The translations under genes were made by a program, and so were the position numbers. Below, in pieces: positions 56,389 to 64,000 of a stretch of 64,000 nt of DNA; positions within the stretch are counted from its first letter, which is position 1; every line of letters begins with the position of its first letter. The notes beneath the pieces were generated by a model, which saw only the letters and a list, made by a program, of their open reading frames with translations, made no database searches and was not told the DNA's origin. The DNA is taken from assembly GCA_022376925.1 (NCBI GenBank), contig JAIOJX010000002.1:39208501-39272500 (forward strand). The letters run 5' to 3'. The stretch comes from Tragulus kanchil. Lineage: Eukaryota > Chordata > Mammalia > Artiodactyla > Tragulidae.

Positions 56389-58700
56389 TATGTGTCCACA
56401 TATATCAATGTCAATCATCCTTCTAACTAGCCGTCGTCACCTCCCCTCCGTGCCAGCATCTCTGAAGCATGGTGTAGAGAGCTGCCTCTTCTTAAGGAGC
56501 GTGTCAAGTTGCCCATCAGTGATCCCTAACGACCGTAACAAGTTTTCTTAAACTTTTTAGGGCTCTGAAGGTAATTTACAGAGTAGATCACGCAACTGTG
56601 CCTCTGATTATTCTCATATTCTAACTTAAATACTGACTTTTCTTTGCCTATTGTTTGTAAGGGCTTTGGAACAGGCCTGTTTCTTAATGAGAAGTAAAAT
56701 AAACATGCAAAGACAACAGTAGCTCTCCTATGCAACAGTCATGCCTTCTGTAAAACATAAGAGGAAGATAATCCTGTTTTTGATCGCAAAACAGGAATAT
56801 GCCTAGGAACCTAACTAAAAATAAATGTGCAAGACCATTAGAAATAAAACTTTATTGAAGGACAGCAGAAAGAACCAGAAAAACATAGGGACATATGCCA
56901 TTGTTATTATAGGAGGCTCAATACTCTAAAAACTCAATACTTCTGATAAGTTAATCTCTCAGACTAAAGGCTCTCAAATGACTTCATATTTTAACAAGGG
57001 ATGTCTAGCTCATTAAGGAAAGAAAGCAACTGGAAGGAACAATTTGAATACTTCTAGGAAAAACTTGCTGTACCAGATAATCAAGCAATTAATAATTATT
57101 ATTTAGTCACTTAAATAGTGTTGTCTTGGACTAGCAATAGAAAAGCAAGAAAATCAATGAAAAGAAGAATTAGGCATTGTATTGTAAACTATAATAAAAG
57201 CAACATTTCAGTTGATAAAGAAAAGACACGCTGTTAAGTGTATGAGTAAGCATATTATACTAAATATAAAAATAAATATCAAATATATTAAAATCTGAAC
57301 ATTAAAAAACAAAACTAACAATTCAACTTTTGGGAATTATAGTAGTGGTGAAAAAAAAATGTGGAATGGACTGCAATTTTGTCACCAAAGAATCAGTTAA
57401 TAAACAATAGTGGATCAGCACACCATAGCCTTTCCACCAGAAAGAGTAAGGTACCTTTCTTTGTACTGACATTTAAAGTTTCCAAGAATCTAAAAAAGAG
57501 TAAAGTAGACTTGTTTGTACTGACATTTAAAGTTTCTAACACATTCTGTTGCATGGAAAAGCCAGGAAATGAGCTACCTTGATCTCACTTATGATTCTAT
57601 AATGAGACACAGAAGAGATTAAGGAAGTGGCAAAAGACAGAGAAGAACTATACGAAGAAGGCCTTCATGGCCCCAGTAAAAGGGACGCAACTGTGCCTCT
57701 GATTATTCTCATATTCTAACTTAAATACTGACTTTTCTTTGCCTATTGTTTGTAAGGGCTTTGGAACAGGCCTGTTTCTTAATGAGAAGTAAAATAAACA
57801 TGCAAAGACAACAGTAGCTCTCCTATGCAACAGTCATGCCTTCTGTAAAACATAAGAGGAAGATAATCCTGTTTTTGATCGCAAAACAGGAATATGCCTA
57901 GGAACCTAACTAAAAATAAATGTGCAAGACCATTAGAAATAAAACTTTATTGAAGGACAGCAGAAAGAACCAGAAAAACATAGGGACATATGCCATTGTT
58001 ATTATAGGAGGCTCAATACTCTAAAAACTCAATACTTCTGATAAGTTAATCTCTCAGACTAAAGGCTCTCAAATGACTTCATATTTTAACAAGGGATGTC
58101 TAGCTCATTAAGGAAAGAAAGCAACTGGAAGGAACAATTTGAATACTTCTAGGAAAAACTTGCTGTACCAGATAATCAAGCAATTAATAATTATTATTTA
58201 GTCACTTAAATAGTGTTGTCTTGGACTAGCAATAGAAAAGCAAGAAAATCAATGAAAAGAAGAATTAGGCATTGTATTGTAAACTATAATAAAAGCAACA
58301 TTTCAGTTGATAAAGAAAAGACACGCTGTTAAGTGTATGAGTAAGCATATTATACTAAATATAAAAATAAATATCAAATATATTAAAATCTGAACATTAA
58401 AAAACAAAACTAACAATTCAACTTTTGGGAATTATAGTAGTGGTGAAAAAAAAATGTGGAATGGACTGCAATTTTGTCACCAAAGAATCAGTTAATAAAC
58501 AATAGTGGATCAGCACACCATAGCCTTTCCACCAGAAAGAGTAAGGTACCTTTCTTTGTACTGACATTTAAAGTTTCCAAGAATCTAAAAAAGAGTAAAG
58601 TAGACTTGTTTGTACTGACATTTAAAGTTTCTAACACATTCTGTTGCATGGAAAAAGCCAGGGAAATGAGCTACCTTGATCTCACTTATGATTCTATAAT
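56389..58700. other. AT-rich intergenic DNA, duplicated once; no gene recognised
   Basis: A run of AT-rich, unique-looking sequence covering duplication 16. A short internal direct repeat shares TTTGTACTGACATTTAAAGT (57460-57479 and 57515-57534). Confidence 0.45.
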
Positions 58701-58781
58701 GAGACACAGAAGAGATTAAGACGAAGTGGCAAAAAGACAGAGAAGAACTATACGAAGAAGGCCTTCATGGCCCCAGTAAAA
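56590..58781 (+). repeat. Tandem duplication 16: copies 56590-57680 and 57685-58781
   Basis: The offset is 1095. The end of copy 1 lacks single A/G bases at about 57558-57640 relative to copy 2. It holds mostly AT-rich unique DNA plus the BovB start. Confidence 0.97.
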
Positions 58782-60890
58782 ACAATGGTGTTGTCACTCA
58801 CCTAGAGAAGGGTATCCTGGAGTGTGAAGACATGGGCCTTAGGAATCATCATTACCCACAAAGCTAGTGGAGGGGGTGAACTTCCAACTTAGCTATTTAA
58901 GATCCTAAAAGATGATGCTGTTAAAAGTGCTGCACTCAATATGTCAGCAAATGTGGAAAACTTCACAGTGGCCACAGGACTGGAAAAGGTTGGTTTCATT
59001 CCAATCCCAAAGAAGGACAATATCAAAAAAAAATGTTCAAATTGCTGTTCAATTGTGCTCATTTCACATACTACCATGGTTACGCTCAAAATCCTTCATG
59101 CTAGGCTTCAGCAGTACGTGAACCAAAAAATTCTAGATATACAGGCTGGGTTTCCAAGAGGAAGAGGAAACAGAGATAAAATTGCCAACATTCATTGAAT
59201 CCTGGAGAAAGCAGGGGAGTTCCAGAAAAAACATCTGCTTCATTGATTATAATAAAGCCTTTGAGTGTAGATCACAACAAACTGGAATACCAGACCACCT
59301 TACCTGTCTTCTGAGAAACCTGTATACAGATTAAGAAGCAACAGTTAGAGCAGGACATGGAAGAACTGACTGGTTCAAATTTGAGAAAGGAGTACAACAA
59401 AGCTGTATATTGTCACCCTGCTTATTTAAGTTGTATGCAGAATATATCATGTGAAGTGCCAGACTGGATAAATCACTGGAATCAAGTGATAAAACTGGAG
59501 TCAAGACTACTGGAAGAAATACCAACAACCTCAGATATGCAGATGATACCACTCTGATAGCAGAAAGTGAAGGGGAATTGAAGAGGCTCTTGATTAGAGT
59601 GAAATGGGAAAGTAAAAAAGCTGGCCTGAAACTCAACATTCAAAAAACTAAGATCATGGCCTCTGGTCCCATCATTTCATGGCAAATAGAAGGGGAACAA
59701 GTGAACGTAGTGACCTTTTTATCTTCTTGGGCTCCAAAATCACTGGATGGTGACTGCAGTCGTGAAATTAAAATTTTTAAAAGCTATAAGTACCTTGATC
59801 TCACTTATGATTCTATAATGAGACACAGAAGAGATTAAGACGAAGTGGCAAAAAGACAGAGAAGAACTATACGAAGAAGGCCTTCATGGCCCCAGTAAAA
59901 ACAATGGTGTTGTCACTCACCTAGAGAAGGGTATCCTGGAGTGTGAAGACATGGGCCTTAGGAATCATCATTACCCACAAAGCTAGTGGAGGGGGTGAAC
60001 TTCCAACTTAGCTATTTAAGATCCTAAAAGATGATGCTGTTAAAAGTGCTGCACTCAATATGTCAGCAAATGTGGAAAACTTCACAGTGGCCACAGGACT
60101 GGAAAAGGTTGGTTTCATTCCAATCCCAAAGAAGGACAATATCAAAAAAAAATGTTCAAATTGCTGTTCAATTGTGCTCATTTCACATACTACCATGGTT
60201 ACGCTCAAAATCCTTCATGCTAGGCTTCAGCAGTACGTGAACCAAAAAATTCTAGATATACAGGCTGGGTTTCCAAGAGGAAGAGGAAACAGAGATAAAA
60301 TTGCCAACATTCATTGAATCCTGGAGAAAGCAGGGGAGTTCCAGAAAAAACATCTGCTTCATTGATTATAATAAAGCCTTTGAGTGTAGATCACAACAAA
60401 CTGGAATACCAGACCACCTTACCTGTCTTCTGAGAAACCTGTATACAGATTAAGAAGCAACAGTTAGAGCAGGACATGGAAGAACTGACTGGTTCAAATT
60501 TGAGAAAGGAGTACAACAAAGCTGTATATTGTCACCCTGCTTATTTAAGTTGTATGCAGAATATATCATGTGAAGTGCCAGACTGGATAAATCACTGGAA
60601 TCAAGTGATAAAACTGGAGTCAAGACTACTGGAAGAAATACCAACAACCTCAGATATGCAGATGATACCACTCTGATAGCAGAAAGTGAAGGGGAATTGA
60701 AGAGGCTCTTGATTAGAGTGAAATGGGAAAGTAAAAAAGCTGGCCTGAAACTCAACATTCAAAAAACTAAGATCATGGCCTCTGGTCCCATCATTTCATG
60801 GCAAATAGAAGGGGAACAAGTGAACGTAGTGACCTTTTTATCTTCTTGGGCTCCAAAATCACTGCGGATGGTGACTGCAGTCGTGAAATT
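58672..60890 (+). repeat. Tandem duplication 17: copies 58672-59778 and 59791-60890
   Basis: The offset is 1119. It lies almost wholly inside the BovB element. Copy 1 loses CG near 59744 and ends in unmatched sequence at 59779-59790. Confidence 0.97.
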
Positions 60891-61425
60891 AAAATACACT
60901 TGTTCCTTGGAAGGAAGGCTATAACGAACCTACACAGTGTATTATAAAGCAAAGATATGAGTTTGCAGACAAAGGTCCATATCGTCAAAGCTATGGTTTT
61001 TCCAGTAGTCATGTATGAGAGCTAGACCATAGAGAAGGCTGAGTGCTGAAGAACTGATGTTTTTGAACTAGGTGCTGGAGAAGACTCTTGAAAGTCCCTT
61101 TGACTGTAAGGAAATCAAACTAGTCAGTCCTAAACGAAATCAACCCTGAATATTGGTTGGAAGGACTGATGCTGAAGCTCCAACACTTTGACCACCTGAA
61201 GTGAAGAGCTGACTCATTAGAAAAGACCCTGATGCTGGGAAAGACTGAGGGCAGAAGGAGACGGAGACAACAGAGGATGAGATGGCTGTTTGGCATCACT
61301 GACTCAAAGGACATGACTTTGAGCAAACTCCAGGAACTAGTGAAGGACAGGGAAGCCTGGTGTGCTGCAGTCCATGGAGTTGCAAAGAGTTGGACACGAC
61401 TGAGTGACTGAACTGAACCGTATTC
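58710..61425 (+). mobile_element. 5'-truncated BovB (RTE) LINE with degenerate reverse transcriptase
   Basis: It begins in the middle of the BovB ORF (AGAAGAACTATACGAAGAAG) and passes through RT wording in broken frames (EKVGFIPIPKKDN, AGFPRGRGNRDKIANIH, GLKLNIQKTKIMASGP). It ends in the standard BovB tail with TTGGACACGACTGAGTGACT near 61390-61410. Collapsing duplication 17 leaves about 1.6 kb. Stops and shifts throughout mean it is inactive. BovB is the source of the Bov-A and Bov-tA SINE tails found across this window. Confidence 0.9.
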
Positions 61426-61999
61426 TCTATGTGAATGAACTGACTCATAGACGCATTGAACCGATATGACACTGTTGGATTGTTATGTCCAGAGAAGATT
61501 CAAATATTTACATCTTTCTCTTCCTCTCCAGAACGAGTAAATTCAGAGGATTTAGTAATGATGAAGCACTATTGCCCGCAATAGTCATGAGGAAGGAGAT
61601 GGTGACATAGCTCCTCTGGGACCTGAAAGGACTGTGGTGCTAAGTGAGATGTCTAGTTTGCTTTCCCTGCAAAGAGATCCTAAATAGAATACTTCAAGCT
61701 TTGTCTATTGATGTAGCAGAATTGAAAGAAAATCAAATAAAAATGAAACAAAAAACTCATTATAAGTGAAAGGCAAGGGTCAGATGAAGGTATCTGTCTT
61801 CCAGAAATAAGTCACAAAATGCAGATGCTTGGCTTATAAACATTTACTTTTCTCATGAAGTAGAATCAAGAAAATAATATATAACAAAAATGCAGATTGG
61901 CACTCTAGGACAATAAAAATCTGAAGAAAGGACAATGTTGGCTTTCAAGTTCTCATTAGGTGAAAAGATACTCATTAGTAAAAATAACAAACCACCTAG
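61426..61999. other. AT-rich intergenic DNA, nothing recognised
   Basis: The part from 61656 is repeated at 62751-63088. No coding signal. Confidence 0.4.
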
Positions 62000-62215
62000 T
62001 GGGCTTCCCAGGTGGTGCTAGTGGTAAAGAACCTGCCTACCCATGCAGGAGATGTAAGACTTGCAGGTTCGATCCCTGGGTCAGGAAGATCCCCTAGAGA
62101 AGGGAATTGCAACCCAGTGCAGTATTCATGCCTGGAGAATCCCATGGACAGAGAGGAGCCTGGCAGGTTATAGTTCAAAGGATCTCAAAAAGCCAAACAT
62201 AACTGAGCATGCACA
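62000..62215 (+). mobile_element. Bov-tA SINE, sense (repeated at about 63089-63304)
   Basis: The tRNA-Glu-like head GGGCTTCCCAGGTGGTGCTA with box B GGTTCGATCCCTGG, the AGGAAGATCCCCTAGAGAAG body, and a BovB-derived tail ending AACATAACTGAGCATGC. Confidence 0.9.
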
Positions 62216-62660
62216 AATACCTGAATCCACATTTTCCAGATCAGTCATCTATTGTGGCATAAATAAGCTGCTGTTTCCTATTCTCACTCTCATAAACCAG
62301 GACATGATCAACATGTTTGTAGTTTTCCCATTATTTCCTGTGGTTGAATTGCTAGGATCAAGTTTACCCTGGATCAAAGGATGTTTGCTTTGGAAATTTT
62401 GATACAAGCTCAAATTATTCTCTGGAAAGGTTGATCCAATTTTCACTTTCACCAACAGCCTGAGATTTCCAACAAAACCATCTCAGACGCTTAATGAACA
62501 AACTCCTGTTGATATACTAACACTGCTTCATCCTGTGCACACACACGTATCAGGTCTTTTCACATCATTCATCATTTCTGTGATACGGTCTAAAGATCTA
62601 CCTAACTTTTTTTCTTTTTCCTACCTAACGTTTTGAGTAAAAACAAAATTTTCCAGTTTT
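62216..62660. other. Intergenic DNA with old L1-like wording, no gene
   Basis: Parts resemble antisense-free remnants of an ancient repeat (GGTTGAATTGCTAGGATCAA), but this is not assigned. It is repeated at 63305-63745. Confidence 0.35.
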
Positions 62661-63803
62661 TCAAAAATCTGGGTAGGTCCAGTGGTTGAGACTGCTTCCC
62701 AGCATGCAGTGGGTGATAGGTTCGACCCTGGTCAGGAGCTAAAATTATATGTTTGCTTTCCTGCAAAGAGATCAATGAATACTTCAAGCTTTGTCTATTG
62801 ATGTAGCAGAATTGAAAGAAAATCAAATAAAATGAAACAAAAAACTCATTATAAGTGAAAGGCAAGGGTCAGATGAAGGTATCTGTCTTCCAGAAATAAG
62901 TCACAAAATGCAGATGCTTGGCTTATAAACATTTACTTTTCTCATGAAGTAGAATCAAGAAAATAATATATAACAAAAATGCAGATTGGCACTCTAGGAC
63001 AATAAAAATCTGAAGAAAGGACAATGTTGGCTTTCAAGTTCTCATTAGGTGAAAAGATACTCATTAGTAAAAATAACAAACCACCTAGTGGGCTTCCCAG
63101 GTGGTGCTAGTGGTAAAGAACCTGCCTACCCATGCAGGAGATGTAAGACTTGCAGGTTCGATCCCTGGGTCAGGAAGATCCCCTAGAGAAGGGAATTGCA
63201 ACCCAGTGCAGTATTCATGCCTGGAGAATCCCATGGACAGAGAGGAGCCTGGCAGGTTATAGTTCAAAGGATCTCAAAAAGCCAAACATAACTGAGCATG
63301 CACAAATACCTGAATCCACATTTTCCAGATCAGTCATCTATTGTGGCATAAATAAGCTGCTGTTTCCTATTCTCACTCTCATAAACCAGGACATGATCAA
63401 CATGTTTGTAGTTTTCCCATTATTTCCTGTGGTTGAATTGCTAGGATCAAGTTTACCCTGGATCAAAGGATGTTTGCTTTGGAAATTTTGATACAAGCTC
63501 AAATTATTCTCTGGAAAGGTTGATCCAATTTTCACTTTCACCAACAGCCTGAGATTTCCAACAAAACCATCTCAGACGCTTAATGAACAAACTCCTGTTG
63601 ATATACTAACACTGCTTCATCCTGTGCACACACACGTATCAGGTCTTTTCACATCATTCATCATTTCTGTGATACGGTCTAAAGATCTACCTAACTTTTT
63701 TTCTTTTTCCTACCTAACGTTTTGAGTAAAAACAATTTTCCAGTGCAAAAATCTGTACTGAATGTTCCAGATCTCATTAAAATATATGCATAGAAAAAAG
63801 TCT

Positions 63804-63922
63804 GGGGACTACCCTGGAGGTCCAGTGGTTGAGACTTCGCCTTCCAGCGCAGCAATGCAGTGGGTGATAGGTTCGACCCCTGGTCAGGGAGCTAAGATCC
63901 CACGTGCTTCGAGTCTAAAAAG
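63804..63922 (+). mobile_element. tRNA-type SINE, short copy (collapsed version at 62664-62745)
   Basis: It has GGGGACTACCCTGGAGGTCC, AGTGGTTGAGACTTCG, GTTCGACCCCTGGTCAGGG and AAGATCCCACGTGCTTCGAG. The shortened version at the end of the first copy of duplication 18 has lost internal bases. Confidence 0.85.
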
Positions 63923-64000
63923 AAAAGCCTGGAAAAACGCCCTTCAAAATATGAATAATGGTTCTCTTTCTATGGCAGGAGAGAGTCAGAAAACAACAGG

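Larger units (their letters stand above)
61656..63900 (+). repeat. Tandem duplication 18: copies 61656-62745 and 62751-63900
   Basis: The offset is 1095, then 1089. The end of copy 1 (62655-62745) is a collapsed version of 63743-63900, missing about 60 bases. The start of copy 2 has lost several bases (62760-62780). Confidence 0.95.

Overview
The window is mammalian nuclear DNA from a ruminant artiodactyl, most likely a pecoran. The evidence is the repeat content: BovB (RTE) LINE pieces, many Bov-tA/Bov-A SINEs derived from BovB tails, tRNA-Glu-type (CHR-like) SINEs, and a ruminant-type L1. There is no sign of bacterial, plasmid or organellar organisation. One protein-coding gene of the host is supported: a single-exon rhodopsin-class GPCR on the minus strand at 11683-12672, recognised as NPBWR1 (GPR7, the neuropeptide B/W receptor 1). 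It lies in a long GC- and CpG-rich island (about 9.7-14.5 kb). Everything else is intergenic sequence and transposable elements.

The dominant large-scale structure is not biological-looking. Eighteen times in 64 kb, a segment of about 0.96-1.18 kb is immediately followed by a second, almost identical direct copy. The junctions lie near 2.70, 11.21, 13.25, 15.3, 17.10, 19.12, 21.73, 25.77, 31.43, 33.42, 38.88, 42.58, 44.59, 47.32, 53.43, 57.68, 59.79 and 62.75 kb. The duplicated units ignore feature boundaries and include the receptor gene, L1, BovB, SINEs and unique DNA. The mismatches, mostly one-base deletions in homopolymers, cluster at the end of the first copy and the start of the second. 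This is what results when neighbouring contigs overlap by about 1.1 kb, have poor ends, and are joined end to end without merging. Removing one copy of each leaves about 44 kb of real sequence. As a result NPBWR1 appears as a 3' half, a full gene and a 5' half; the real locus very probably has one gene.

Layout: 1-10 kb, intergenic, with L1 3' ends in inverted orientation (0.8-1.2 kb), an old L1 fragment, several antisense Bov-tA SINEs and two copies of a distinctive tRNA-type SINE with a GC-rich tail. 10-14.5 kb, NPBWR1 and its CpG island. 14.5-23 kb, SINEs, an old L1 ORF2 fragment and unique DNA. 23.86-24.42 kb, a solo LTR in antisense with recognisable CCAAT, TATA and AATAAA signals. 25-31 kb, unique DNA and SINEs. 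31.05-41.67 kb, a near-full-length ruminant L1 on the minus strand (about 7.2 kb once collapsed) with a 16-bp target-site duplication, inserted into an older L1 3' end. 41.7-48.4 kb, L1 3' ends and SINEs. 48.4-52.3 kb, mostly unique DNA. 52.5-55.6 kb, a 5'-truncated L1 with a 14-bp target-site duplication followed by an older L1. 58.7-61.4 kb, a 5'-truncated BovB. 61.4-64 kb, unique DNA and SINEs.

No novel multigene system is present. The most useful observations are the systematic assembly duplication, the SINE subfamily with three copies bounded by perfect 15-bp target-site duplications, the nested full-length L1, and the intact promoter layout of the solo LTR.
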